From: Scheffersomyces stipitis CBS 6054
Taxonomy: Eukaryota > Ascomycota > Pichiomycetes > Serinales > Debaryomycetaceae
Length of the DNA: 64,000 bases
Assembly: GCF_000209165.1 (NCBI RefSeq)
Contig: NC_009045.1
Location: 682,001 to 746,000, forward strand
Reading direction: 5' to 3'
This document shows, in pieces, positions 29,120 to 39,693 of this stretch (within the stretch, counting starts at the first letter, position 1; each line of letters begins with the position of its first letter). The notes under the pieces were generated by a model that was given only the letters and a program-made list of their open reading frames with translations, was not told where the DNA came from and did not search any database. A program made the position numbers and the translations under genes.

Positions 29120-29725
29120 ATGTCGTATTACATTGGCCGTTTCCTTGGACAGTTGTTAAAGAACTTCAGAGCTGGCGATGCCAAGCTTCTCATTAACCGG
29201 TTAGAATTGAAGGATCAAGAGCAGGAGATCTCTGTGACTAGCTCGTTGTTCGCTGATGATGGTTACATGCCCCTTGAAACAGCAGGGTTAGGTGTAGGCG
29301 ATAACAAGTCTCCGCCATTGAAGATTGCTTTGTCAACTCATCTTGACGAAATAAAATCGCTTGTCCTTATCTGTCAGGACATCGACGTACCAATTCCTTT
29401 CCCAATCACTCATTTCCTTGCCTATGGAATCGCTCCTGGCGAAGTGGTGGAATTCGGTCTTGATGATCTTTCCGAGACAAACAATGGCAGCGAAAAGTGT
29501 AGTCTTGGTACGTGCTCTCTTGGGAAAGTGGGATGGATTGGCCCACGACCAGTTCCTGGCCATGGAGACCATCGCTATGTTTTCCAAGTGTTCGGCTTGA
29601 ACGAAGCAGCTTCTCAAGCGATCAGCGACTCTACCACACGTTTGAATACTGATCAGATCGTTGAAATCATTCAAGGAAATGTAGTGGCTTTTGGCGCACT
29701 TACGGGGAAATACCGGAGAGACTAG
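29120..29725 (+). CDS. Phosphatidylethanolamine-binding-like protein (PEBP, YbhB/YbcL type)
   Basis: 201-aa soluble protein of the PEBP/RKIP superfamily. Signature elements are LVLICQDIDVPIPFPITHFLAYGI (the D-x-D-x-P ligand-pocket region, near residues 81-105) and GWIGPRPVPGHGDHRYVFQVFGL (the GxRPPxGxHRYxFxxFA-like segment, near 137-160). The spacing and the form GPRPVPGHGDHRY are nearer to the bacterial/fungal YbhB-YbcL group than to yeast Tfs1. PEBPs bind anionic ligands and can act as protease or kinase inhibitors; the role here is unknown. The start is the first ATG, 70 bp after a clear TATA box. Confidence 0.8.
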   Translation: MSYYIGRFLGQLLKNFRAGDAKLLINRLELKDQEQEISVTSSLFADDGYMPLETAGLGVGDNKSPPLKIALSTHLDEIKSLVLICQDIDVPIPFPITHFLAYGIAPGEVVEFGLDDLSETNNGSEKCSLGTCSLGKVGWIGPRPVPGHGDHRYVFQVFGLNEAASQAISDSTTRLNTDQIVEIIQGNVVAFGALTGKYRRD

Positions 29726-31580
29726 CGGACTTAACCATTGAGACCACCGGACTTGTTTTTGTGTTTGAAAGACCGCGACTCTTTTGCAACTGTTTTATAT
29801 TGCCCATAGATACTGTTTAATTGTCCCAAATATAAATTCTTTCAGATGAGCTGAGAACAAAGCTTCATTCGTACAAACTACTAGAGCCGGAATAGAGATT
29901 TTCCGAAGTGACACATGGCTCATTAGTAAGATTACAAATAAAGGTCAAGAAAGTTACATTCTCTCTGGTTCACTTGTACTATCATGGTACAGTACATTTA
30001 GTCTACGCTACTTTTCGTCGACGAGGAATGTTCAACTTAGCGAGATTATGCAGACGTGGAAGCCTCTGTAATCTGTGTCCTTGTTTGCGTCAAGAATGTA
30101 TGGCAGTATCAGATACAATAAGAATTCCGTTCCAAGACGAGACTCTTTTCTTAACTGTACCTGAAACATTCTTTGCAAAGGGCTCTTTTTTCGAGCAAGT
30201 GTGCCCAACTGTGCGTCAATATCTATGACAGTTTCTTTGATTGAATCGTCCAAATACGATATCTAGAGTGGGGTCTCTATATGGTCGTGTATATGCATTG
30301 TTTCCTTTGGTTGTTTCTTCAGATAACAATACACACATTTTAAAGAACGTCTCCAAGTAGTGCCAATTTAATTACCTATTATTATTACCCCTTTTTCGAA
30401 ATTTCAGATGGGAACCAAATCACTTGGTTGGACTCTTTAGAGGGTTCGGGCTTGTGTTTATCCTTGGATACCATTATCAAGCTTTTTTGAATGCACTAAA
30501 ATGCACCATAACACCTCAACTTGATGGAAACGCAATTGAGAGCGGTTTCCCGTCAGACATCAATGGCGATTGAGAATGTAGACATTTTGAGAATTTCCAT
30601 TCTCACTGCTGAACGCTGAACATTAAAATCTTATTTTGTAATATCCATCATAATTATGCTCGAGGGATTACCATGTGATATTTTGCCGGCCGCTCGTAAT
30701 TGGCTTAGAGCAAGTAGCTGTGGTAGCGAATAGTGAATTTTTAGACATCGTTAGGAAATCGTCTAATTAGACGCGTTTCAAACTGTTGAAAAATTTTCTG
30801 AGCCGCAATCTGCCACTGTCAATTAATGTTGATCTTTCCTAAATCAGGAAAACTAGTTTTCGGTGAAGCGTTGCCCAGGAGCTGGTTTGTATAATTAAGG
30901 TTGAATTTTTGTAGGCTCTAGGAGAAGTCGACAACGAAGATTATAGTGATCTGCTTCAAAGCTACTCTCCGCCGTACGGCAACATGTTGCCCATAAAGGG
31001 ACGGCATTCCAAACAATTAGATGGAGTAGGGCAGCAGCGATATATTGTAAAGATACAATGCAACGCTCCGAGCTAAGATTGGTGCAGTCAATTCTATTGT
31101 CACTGAGGAAAAATTTTCATTATCAAGTAATTACGCAAGTCAGTCAATATCTAATCTAGCCGATTAGAAAGGAGGAGTAATTCCCACAGAGGAAGCTCGG
31201 TGCCGTTCCTGAATCGGCTCCACTGCTAAGACAACTGAGGCTGCTGTTGTCCCATTGTTACCTGCTGCAACACCTTCGTATGTGCCTGACCCACCCATTG
31301 AGAATGTACATATTGCTATCTAACACAAATACCCAGTTCAATTAAGGTTATTCTAATTGCAACTCCCACAATACAATGTAAGACTTTGAAATGAACATTC
31401 ACATCTGTGGGAAGACGCGTACATGTTTCGGTATTGTAGTCCCCGGCAAAAGTATATATATATATGTGGAGGGTCGTTTATTATGGTACATAATATGTGT
31501 GGGGATTCTTCTTGGTTCCAAATCAATTCATATTTTCAATCGTATTCGTCAAGTTAGTGAAAATCTAAGATCTGCCTGGG
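29726..31580. other. Long intergenic region
   Basis: 1.85 kb. Overlapping frames at 29908-30253 on both strands lack start context or family features. Neither strand shows tRNA or intron signals that I can find. A TA-rich run (near 31451-31463) may belong to the promoter of the gene at 31581. Confidence 0.45.
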
Positions 31581-33227
31581 ATGTCTGCATTTCTTCTTCT
31601 AGCTGCCACTTCCGAGCTGAGGATATTGGACGAACAAAGAAAAAAACACAGGAGAAGAGATCGAAAGGAAGGGACGAACTCGTCTGGACATCATAAGTCA
31701 AAGGACCCATCATACGCCAGAAATCGCCGAAGAAGCGATGCCTCCTCAAATACGTCCACTTCCACTTCCACGTCTAGGAAGGTCTTTGACATCAATACCA
31801 GTTCGTATGTGGATAGAAAAACTGTGCAGTCACCCTTGGAAGAGAAGAAGAGAGAATGGGTCACTAAATTAGACAACCTCAAGAAGGAGTGTCGTTTTCA
31901 CAAGGAAAACGAGGCAATGTCATCATATGAAGTGAATGGGTCCAAGCTATTCACTAAGAGGAATTTGCGTATTTTGAGATATACTTATCTTGAAGAATTT
32001 ACTGCAGACTACGATTTGATTGACTATAGAATGAAATCAAAGAGGAAGAGTATCAAGTTTATGATGAAATTAAGCGCTATAAATAGGAAACACAAACAAG
32101 GTTTACCAACGTTCGACGAGGGCCAGAACATTGGACCACAAGGATTTCATGATAATGATAGTGAAGTAGAAAGTGATAACGAGGAAGAATTTTCAAATCA
32201 ATTCGGGATTAATGAAGAAGAACTTGTGGAATTGGCTAGAAATGTAAGAATCGGTGACGCTCAATCCATGACCTCATTGGACAACTCATTGGACAAGTCT
32301 TTGGAAGGTCTCTATCAAGAGTATGCTACTTTCCAGAAATCATATGGCGGAAAGAAATCTACAATAAAAAAGATATTTAAGTCAAATCAATTTTGGAACA
32401 ACGTCTATCAAGATCTCAAGTTTGAGTCTAGACAAAACTCTTCAGTTGATTTGTTTGAATTGATGCCGTCTGCAGACCAAATTGCCAGTTTCTTTGATGA
32501 ATTTATCAGCTACTTCCTTTTGAACCTTCAACTACTCACAATAGTTGGTGAAGGGGACGACTACAATTTCTTTTACTTTCATGATTTCAACCATGGGTAC
32601 TTCAAAATATTGAACGACATACATAACCTGATGTACGTGCAACAATCTACCTGGAGCAATACGTTTCACAATAACGATTTCAGAAACCAAGTTCCACTGA
32701 TAATGCACCAGGGGAATAATCGAGCCAAGATTCGTCGTCAATTGATTGCAGAATTAATAGATGCCATTATGGAAAACTTGCGAATATCAACCAATGCTAT
32801 TGACAATAGAATCTCCGAGAAACAGCACGAGAAACTATTCGACTTGTGGCGTAAATTTTTGGACTACCTATTCTTGGCATTCATTAACCAAGATGAGCTG
32901 CCACTGCTGATTCAAGAAAGTACACAAAATACGTCCGGCGGCGTGAAGAAACCTCATGATACAGAGGGTTGCAGATCCGAAAATGTTAGCCGCAAGAGTC
33001 TGCAAAGTCTGAATGGAGAAGTTTCTCTCATGTCAATGTCTGGAGAAGGGAAGCGGTCAGATTCGGTCGTAACCATGGGAAGCAACGAGCTTCTTACCCC
33101 CAAGTCGAACTACAAGCTGTCGGTCAGCTCCTTGGGAGCTCCTTCGTTCCCTTTGCAGAAGGTGCACACGTATATTCCTTCTCCCAAGAAGAGTAGCAAG
33201 ATACGGCTGTTGTTCACAAAACACTAG
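31581..33227 (+). CDS. Unrecognised 548-aa protein
   Basis: I do not recognise this protein. A Leu/Ala-rich first 15 residues (MSAFLLLAATSELRIL) lead into a strongly basic, Ser/Thr-rich region (KKHRRRDRKEG…, then STSTSTSRK) to about residue 80. A conserved-looking block of Lys/Arg-rich helices (residues ~85-170) and an acidic stretch (DNDSEVESDNEEEF) follow. A hydrophobic/aromatic globular region covers ~260-430, and a Ser-rich tail contains likely phosphosites. No clear transmembrane helix, zinc motif or nucleotide-binding loop is visible. Length and codon use indicate a real gene. Confidence 0.7.
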   Translation: MSAFLLLAATSELRILDEQRKKHRRRDRKEGTNSSGHHKSKDPSYARNRRRSDASSNTSTSTSTSRKVFDINTSSYVDRKTVQSPLEEKKREWVTKLDNLKKECRFHKENEAMSSYEVNGSKLFTKRNLRILRYTYLEEFTADYDLIDYRMKSKRKSIKFMMKLSAINRKHKQGLPTFDEGQNIGPQGFHDNDSEVESDNEEEFSNQFGINEEELVELARNVRIGDAQSMTSLDNSLDKSLEGLYQEYATFQKSYGGKKSTIKKIFKSNQFWNNVYQDLKFESRQNSSVDLFELMPSADQIASFFDEFISYFLLNLQLLTIVGEGDDYNFFYFHDFNHGYFKILNDIHNLMYVQQSTWSNTFHNNDFRNQVPLIMHQGNNRAKIRRQLIAELIDAIMENLRISTNAIDNRISEKQHEKLFDLWRKFLDYLFLAFINQDELPLLIQESTQNTSGGVKKPHDTEGCRSENVSRKSLQSLNGEVSLMSMSGEGKRSDSVVTMGSNELLTPKSNYKLSVSSLGAPSFPLQKVHTYIPSPKKSSKIRLLFTKH

Positions 33228-34584
33228 ACTATGTAATACTATGACAAGGCAAGACGAGCCAGGTAGGTTTTAAATATGGGTTAATAAAGGACTATATAAG
33301 AGATTGCAAAAGATGTACAGTAGCAGGACTTAGATAGAATAAGGCTCACGTGACGCAGTTCCACTATTGAAGATTTTTCTTTGAAGGGGTTTTTGTGGAA
33401 GAATTAAACATGAAGATTTTCCGGTGTATTGTTCGGTTAGGCTTAGCGGCGTGCAGGACTTTATACTGTGGACCACATCACGACCAGCACTTAATGGTAT
33501 GTCCATGACATCATCGGGGGCAAGTAATAGAGAGTATGTCTCCAGATCTGGAGATCCGAGCACAGCAGGGAGGACGCAAACGAGGCCGGATAGCGAACAG
33601 ATACGAGACGTTGTCAACTGGCGGTGGAATTGGGGAAATGAAATGCTTCTGTGTGAGTCTTCTCTTTTGGTCAACGATTTCATTTGGCTTTGTGGGGTTC
33701 GGTTAAACTAGTGCGGCGAGATCTGCGAGCGATTAGGTTGCTATTCTGGGAAACATTTGGCAAGAGGTAAACAACAAGTGCAGATGAACATGGAATGTGT
33801 GGCACATCGGGAAAGGACAATACCAGACCAGCTGGCTACGGTTATTAATGGATGGTAAAATGTGAAGCCCGTGAGTCGCAATATTATTATTATTATTTCC
33901 TGAAGGTTGGCGTATGTAAAATGATACAAGTCTTGATAATATTAATAAAGTGATTACATGTAGTAATAATTAATATAATATTATCTGCAACGGCGGCTGA
34001 GCTCATTTCTTGATTTCTGCTTCGTAGCCAATTTGTCTGCGATGACGGGGTCTTCTCTTCTGAGGCACGGGTTCATCGTTTGCAGAGATATTGCTGTATC
34101 TGTGCTTAATTGTCGCAGTTGTTGATGCAATCGAGCAGACGTTCTGGTCGTATATTTTTTGTTTGTGCTACATTTTCTCGCTGGAGAGCCAATTTCTATA
34201 TATAACTCTAAGACATGTGGGCTACTGGATCAGATGCTATTGTTGTTGTTTAGCTCTGGTTGGCAATCAGAGCCTATCCCCTTGGCAGCGTACGTAAAGT
34301 GCACTACTGCTCTGTTAGGCACGAATACGGCTACAGTATTAGCTTTGCGTCTGCAGCATTTTCTTTGTAGAATTTCATGTCAGGTCTTACTATATAACTA
34401 CCTTTATGCCCACCTTCAGCACTTTTAAAAAGTAGCAGAAGAAAACCAGGACAGTCGTCGTAGACCCGACTATTATTTTCACATCTAGTTTTAAGCACAG
34501 TTGCGCCTAGCGTCGCTTACCGTTTGGTCCCTACCAAGAGTTTTCATCACCCAAAGAATATCTGCACCTCGCTTCGCCCTACCA
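33228..34584. other. Intergenic region
   Basis: No supported gene. It contains CTCACGTGAC (33345-33354), an ATT microsatellite (33882-33896) and AT-rich sequence to about 33985. Short frames on both strands at 33330-33711 and 34091-34428 look fortuitous. Confidence 0.45.
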
Positions 34585-34887
34585 ATGATCCCATTACCAA
34601 CGCAAGACAACCAGTTGTTACGCGAACATGCCTTCTATGAAACCGGCAACCTCAAATATGTCTTGCCATTCATGAAGAACTATGGCCTCACCCCCAACAA
34701 CATGAAGCCAGAACCCGACTTCAAGTTGATGGTCTTCTTCCGCTCTAACAAGCACAAATTTGTCATACTCGCATTAGTGCTAATCTCAGCCTTGCTTTTA
34801 AATCTCTTTATCTACTTCACCCACAAAGTCCTCAACTATCGCCAACACAACAGAAACCAGCAGCTTCACGAAAAGCAGATGGTTTAG
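34585..34887 (+). CDS. Small single-pass membrane protein, unrecognised
   Basis: 100-aa protein from the ATG at 34585. The frame is open upstream to 34501, but only without an ATG. Hydrophilic residues 1-58 include EHAFYETGNLKYVLPFMKNYGL and RSNKHK. One strong hydrophobic helix (FVILALVLISALLLNLFIYF) covers ~60-79, and a short His/Gln/Asn-rich tail follows. Preferred codons (TTC, AAC, AAG, ATC) argue that it is expressed. Basic residues before the helix and a short tail suggest an organelle or ER membrane protein. No function can be assigned. Confidence 0.6.
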   Translation: MIPLPTQDNQLLREHAFYETGNLKYVLPFMKNYGLTPNNMKPEPDFKLMVFFRSNKHKFVILALVLISALLLNLFIYFTHKVLNYRQHNRNQQLHEKQMV

Positions 34888-35363
34888 ATCCATTCGTTTG
34901 AGATCAGCTACTAAAACCAATCCTGATGATAGATATCGACTATCGTCTATCTCTCTTGCATTATCTGAAACGAGCTATCAGTATTAGCTAGTTTCCACTT
35001 ATATTCACCCAAACGCATTTCATGATCGCCGTCTAATTGTCATGAATATACATCGCTTGGATGTCGTCATCACCATTTTTGCACTCCATGTGTTCGCTAT
35101 CAAGCTTATAATTCACAGGTTCTTTTCTCCATCGCTTCCTTTTGGCAGGTATGGCCATACCTTTCTTCGTTTCTTCTCCGTCATCCTAATTCAGCAGGTA
35201 CATATCTACCCACATTTGCATTCGTCACATCATACAACTAATATTACATGACATCTGGATTATATAATTCTTCTATAGATAAATGTATTGTAACTGTCAC
35301 GATCTCCTAGAAAGTATTTATATATGCTATTTCTAGAATGTCTCTACATGCACTTTGACACCT
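34888..35363. other. Convergent intergenic region
   Basis: Lies between the small membrane protein gene and the 3' end of PER1. Short frames only; nothing supported. Confidence 0.5.
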
Positions 35364-36608
35364 CTACAGCAATCTCTGGGCTTTGTCGGTGATCTTCATC
35401 ATCTCAATATCCCATATGTTCCAGTCATACCAGAAAATAGTTGGCCAGATGGTAAAGAAGTGCCACAAGCAATGGGCATCTACCAAGCGTAGCCAAGGAA
35501 CCCAGTCGAAGAACTCAAACGAGATCCCCAACAACAACCACAAGTTGAAGAAGATTGGCAACAAAGGCACCCATCTGGCTTGTCCCAAACCAATGTGATT
35601 CAACTTGGTCAACAATTTTGTCTCAAATGGTAATAACTGGATCAGATTGTTGAACATTATGTAATTCTGTTTATAGAGCTGTCTTGTCTTCAAAGCAAGA
35701 ATACACCACATAGTCATTGCAGCCAAACCCAAGACCAAGTTGACGTTCGTGTTGTATTGATAGTCCCATTTGTAGGTCAACTTAGTACAATGGAAGATGT
35801 ACGCTATCACCATGATGGATTGCCAAGCAAAGACTACAGAATTTGACTTTTTGAAGATCTTGAAAGTTCTCATGGTGATGGCATTGAAGTTAGACATAAT
35901 AATGGCCAGCGCACCAAAGTAATCCATCGTTTCAGTGATGGAATTATCTCTCAAATGGAAAATGGAACTAAAGATCCATCCGAATAGTGAGACTATAATC
36001 AATACTATGTATTGGGCAACCATTACTGAGTAACGCTGCTGTTGTGAGTCCAATTTGCTGTTCTTGTGGTATTGTTGTATCAATCGGGAGAGATTTATAT
36101 AATTAACATAGAAATTACCCAAGGAAAAGATGGTAGAAAAGAACTCTTGGATACCCCATACTCTTACGAAGGGCCATTTGCCGTAGAATTGCACCACATT
36201 CAAGCCAGTCTTTTCTCGCTTGTCGGTGATGATCTGCTGGCATTTATAGTTGCAATCAGCTTCACAATCCCAGAGTGATTTGAATGGTGACAAGGGCAGA
36301 ATATCGTATAGTCCACTACTGAATTCTTCTTTCAGATGTTCAGGGGTTTCACCTGTACTCACAAGGACAGCTCTTTTTTGTAGTAAGGGTGGCGCCTCTT
36401 CCTGTTCTTCATGTGATACTTCTTCTGGAGATTGGTCCTGGAGTATGTCTTTGCTTTCACTTTCAAATTCAATTTGTTCAGCCAAACTAAGCTGAGGACA
36501 CGACATGAAAGTATAACATTGTTCCAAACAGTTTTGGAATTCGGGAAGCTGATCTCCCACAGATGCCAATACAGCCACGGCCAAATTTAAAAGGACCACC
36601 GGCTTCAT
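35364..36608 (-). CDS. PER1: GPI-anchor lipid remodelling protein Per1 (PGAP3)
   Basis: 414-aa ER membrane protein needed for removing the unsaturated sn-2 acyl chain of GPI anchors. The N-terminal signal peptide is MKPVVLLNLAVAVLASVG. A lumenal Cys-rich region (NCLEQCYTFMSCPQ and WDCEADCNYKCQQI) follows, and then seven-helix CREST-type membrane segments starting at KWPFVRVWGIQEFFSTIFSLGN. Conserved His/Asp motifs are IFHLRDNSITETMDYFGA and the late DAHCLWHFFTIWPTIFWYDW. I start at the in-frame ATG at 36608, where the signal peptide begins; the codon at 36653 would put a polar stretch in front. The acidic insert at residues ~45-80 is longer than usual. Confidence 0.92.
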   Translation of the reverse strand: MKPVVLLNLAVAVLASVGDQLPEFQNCLEQCYTFMSCPQLSLAEQIEFESESKDILQDQSPEEVSHEEQEEAPPLLQKRAVLVSTGETPEHLKEEFSSGLYDILPLSPFKSLWDCEADCNYKCQQIITDKREKTGLNVVQFYGKWPFVRVWGIQEFFSTIFSLGNFYVNYINLSRLIQQYHKNSKLDSQQQRYSVMVAQYIVLIIVSLFGWIFSSIFHLRDNSITETMDYFGALAIIMSNFNAITMRTFKIFKKSNSVVFAWQSIMVIAYIFHCTKLTYKWDYQYNTNVNLVLGLAAMTMWCILALKTRQLYKQNYIMFNNLIQLLPFETKLLTKLNHIGLGQARWVPLLPIFFNLWLLLGISFEFFDWVPWLRLVDAHCLWHFFTIWPTIFWYDWNIWDIEMMKITDKAQRLL

Positions 36609-37213
36609 TATGTTGACCTGTTGCGAAACAAGAATGAATCTCCACTTCCTCAACTAATTTAAAAAAGGAGAATTCCAGATCGTTATTTGGCTCACAATCT
36701 GGAAAATCGTGTTTTTCATCTCAATCAATAATAGTGGACGCGTTTTTGTATGCAAGGAAAGATGCGATTCTATGTAAGGGAAGAAACCAGAGCCAGATTC
36801 TTGAATATAGCGAATAATGATTTAGAATTTGCAATGGAGAATTTACTTCATAATTCAAATCTGTGATAGCGTTGTATTGACAGTTCCAAAAGTTGCAATT
36901 TATGTCAAGAAAGTAGTTGGTTAAGCGAGAGTCGTATTTTGAACTAAAATAGAAGAATATAGTTGCAACATTTAAATAAAAAATTTATTTCGTCAATAAC
37001 CACCACCTCTCCTCAAATAATCCAAGATTTTTACTTTAACTGCTATTATTATTGAATTGATATATTAATTACTGCTATTTATTGTCGTCTTTTTTTAGAG
37101 AAGTTGCCAATCAGGGATCGCATAATTAGACACATTTTAAGTAGCTTTTATGGTCTAAATCATGGTTACCGGAAGTGGTTCTTCGGAAGCTTTATGATAT
37201 TTATAGTGTTAAA
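36609..37213. other. Intergenic between PER1 and FMP42-like gene
   Basis: PER1 promoter and 3' flank of the next gene, AT-rich around 36960-37080. No gene is seen. Confidence 0.5.
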
Positions 37214-38824
37214 TTAAGCACTAGCAGCGGCTGCGGTAGCGATCTTACGCTTCTTCTCGCTGTAGACTCTAGCCTGAATGTCTACGTAGATGATGGTGGC
37301 CGCACCAATGACAATGGTACTCGCTATCAAAATAAGGTTGATAGGAAGAGGGTTCATCTTGAAGGTAGTGTGAGTCCACTTGTCCAACAAACTCTGGCCA
37401 AAGTTGATGACACCAGAAATACAGATGATGGCACCGTAAACTGTACCAAAGGTTTCGAAGCCAAACACTTTTGCACAGAAGTCAGACACCGTAGTGTAGA
37501 ACAAGGGACGATAAGCTACAAAGATCAAGACGCCAATTACACCTAAAGTAAAGTTGCCAAACAATTGCAACACACCAATCACTAACGAAATACTCAATAA
37601 GCCGGTGAGAACCGTCACAGTGTGGTAATTGTCCAAGAAGATACCGATGAAAGGTACAGAGATGATACCTCCCAAGGGCAAAGCGATATCGAAAATCTTG
37701 TTTAACTTGGTAGCAAGTGGAACCGAATGGAAGATATAGGCGTACTGGGTTCCGATTGTAGCGACAAAGTAGTTGATACGTAACATCTGGATAGTAGCAA
37801 ACAAACACATAAGACTGAACCAAGGAGTCTTGATTTGGTGTTGTGCTGAGTAGCCATGTAAAATACCAAACACACCACCAGAATGTTCAACCAAGAACTC
37901 TTCGCCTTCGTCAGCATAAGGCTGCTTCAATGCATCACCGATCGAATCACGCCTTCTGGATGGTGGAACTTCCAATTGACTATCCAACAATGGGGTGTTT
38001 TCAGTGTGGGAATGTCCGCTATTGGATGGTGATAAGTGGTGGTCAATTTCGTCGTCTACACATAACTCGGTGTCTGGAGAAGTCTTGTACGAATCAGCAG
38101 GCATCACCACGAATTCCACAACAGTTATAAATAAAGGAACAAGCAAGTAGAGCTTGAAGAAGCTTCCCAAGCCAAAAGAACCTCCAGAGCTGTTGTAGGC
38201 GATTCTGTAGAACAAGAATACAGCAGAGGAAGCATCAAAGGCTCCAGTGACCAAAGCAAGAATGGTACCGGAATTCTTAGGAAACGAGTTCGACAACTGA
38301 AACGACGAGATGTAGGCAAAAGGTCCACCCAATGCCATTGAGGCATAGCCAAACAAGTATGGGTCGATAAAGGTTTCAGACAAGGCCTTAGCGAAGATAA
38401 AGACTACACAGGCTAGAAACAAGAAGAAGGCACCAACTAAGCCACAGACTCTGGGGCCGTATAAATCGAGAACTCTACCAATGGCCAATGCCGATACGTT
38501 GGTTAAAACTGCACCAACGGTGAACATCATGTTCAACTTCAAATCCTGGGCAGTGCATTTAGCTACAACTTCCTTTTCCTTCAAAGTAGTGAAGACAGAA
38601 GACAATACGGTATTTGAAATGGAAGCAGGAGCTTCCATAATCCACATGGACGACGAGGATGAGTTAATTGTGGCGTTACAGACAGACTCGTAGACATGTT
38701 CCTTGATCAATACCGGCTTCAAGGCAGCGAAGCCGAAGATGGGACCTCCAGATAAGAGACACCAGAAGATGGCACATGCACATTGGAGCAAACGCTTGTT
38801 ACGGGGAACGTCAGAAGAGTACAT
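37214..38824 (-). CDS. FMP42: FMP42-like MFS transporter
   Basis: 536-aa MFS protein. The N-terminus reads RLLQCACAIFWCLLSGGPIFGFAALKPVLI (residues ~10-39), a segment I associate with the fungal Fmp42/Ymr221c group related to animal LAT3 (SLC43). An N-glycosylation-rich lumenal loop follows helix 1. The large central cytosolic loop (~250-320) is rich in Ser, His and Asp, and the second set of helices begins near residue 330. S. cerevisiae Fmp42 was found in mitochondrial and vacuolar proteomes and its substrate is unknown. The first ATG of the frame is used. Confidence 0.8.
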   Translation of the reverse strand: MYSSDVPRNKRLLQCACAIFWCLLSGGPIFGFAALKPVLIKEHVYESVCNATINSSSSSMWIMEAPASISNTVLSSVFTTLKEKEVVAKCTAQDLKLNMMFTVGAVLTNVSALAIGRVLDLYGPRVCGLVGAFFLFLACVVFIFAKALSETFIDPYLFGYASMALGGPFAYISSFQLSNSFPKNSGTILALVTGAFDASSAVFLFYRIAYNSSGGSFGLGSFFKLYLLVPLFITVVEFVVMPADSYKTSPDTELCVDDEIDHHLSPSNSGHSHTENTPLLDSQLEVPPSRRRDSIGDALKQPYADEGEEFLVEHSGGVFGILHGYSAQHQIKTPWFSLMCLFATIQMLRINYFVATIGTQYAYIFHSVPLATKLNKIFDIALPLGGIISVPFIGIFLDNYHTVTVLTGLLSISLVIGVLQLFGNFTLGVIGVLIFVAYRPLFYTTVSDFCAKVFGFETFGTVYGAIICISGVINFGQSLLDKWTHTTFKMNPLPINLILIASTIVIGAATIIYVDIQARVYSEKKRKIATAAAASA

Positions 38825-39693
38825 TATGGCAGCATGGGATTATTAGCAGTAACAGACACTTCAATTGCTGGAGTGGAAAAAACGGGAGGTGATTTTGGTG
38901 AGGATTCGCTGAAAAAACGTTGTCCCAGCGATAGTGAAAAGTACGATGAGGAAGACGCCGACAGTGTTGCAGAACTAAGTACGGATATCAAAAATAGGCG
39001 AGGGAGAAAATGAAGAGGAAAAGAGCAATTGAATTGTATCAATTTCTTGAGAACAGAAAATCACTAAACTGACGAACTCGGTTCTGTCCGTAATGCAGCA
39101 CTTTCCCGATTGTCTAAGTACGAATAGAATCAGGGAAAACCTTACTTCTTTTCACTGGCTAGTTGTGGTAGGCAGATGAGGAAGAGCCAGCGGATTTTTT
39201 ATTTTTCGCTGGATATTTCCAGAGTTAATTGTGCGGCTGCTGATAAGAAACAGCACCTCAATTGGGCCCGCGGACTAGAATATTTTACACGGATCCTGAA
39301 GTTACTATCACCAGACCATAATGTCAGCGGATAAGGCGGTATGTAATTGAAAGATCAGAAGCTGATGAGAGCTAATGATGAAACGGAGTATACAAAAAAG
39401 TACCGTCTACAGCTTTTACCTGGAGCTTAGTCGTTTGGGATGTGCTGCGAAATTCAGCCAATCTCGCTCAGCTCCGAGCCTTCTGATCACAATAACAACA
39501 CGGCCGTTTCTATTCATTCTAGGAAGTCATAAGACAGATTTCCATTATAAGTTGCCTGTCCATAGGAGTAATTTACTTGAATCTTCAATTGAACTGAATT
39601 AGATTACACTGGATGAATGTTATATTAATTATATTATATTACTTAGCACAGTAGTACATTAGATTAGATTTTGATGCATGTAAAGACCGTATC
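38825..39693. other. Intergenic region upstream of FMP42-like gene
   Basis: No supported gene. Frames at 38783-39013 partly overlap the gene start and are fortuitous. Very AT-rich near 39620-39650. Confidence 0.5.

Noticed and set aside
30032..30253. Minus-strand frame that might be the last exon of a spliced gene (CTAG acceptor-like start)
   Set aside because: No TACTAAC-like branch point, no ATG and no recognisable family.
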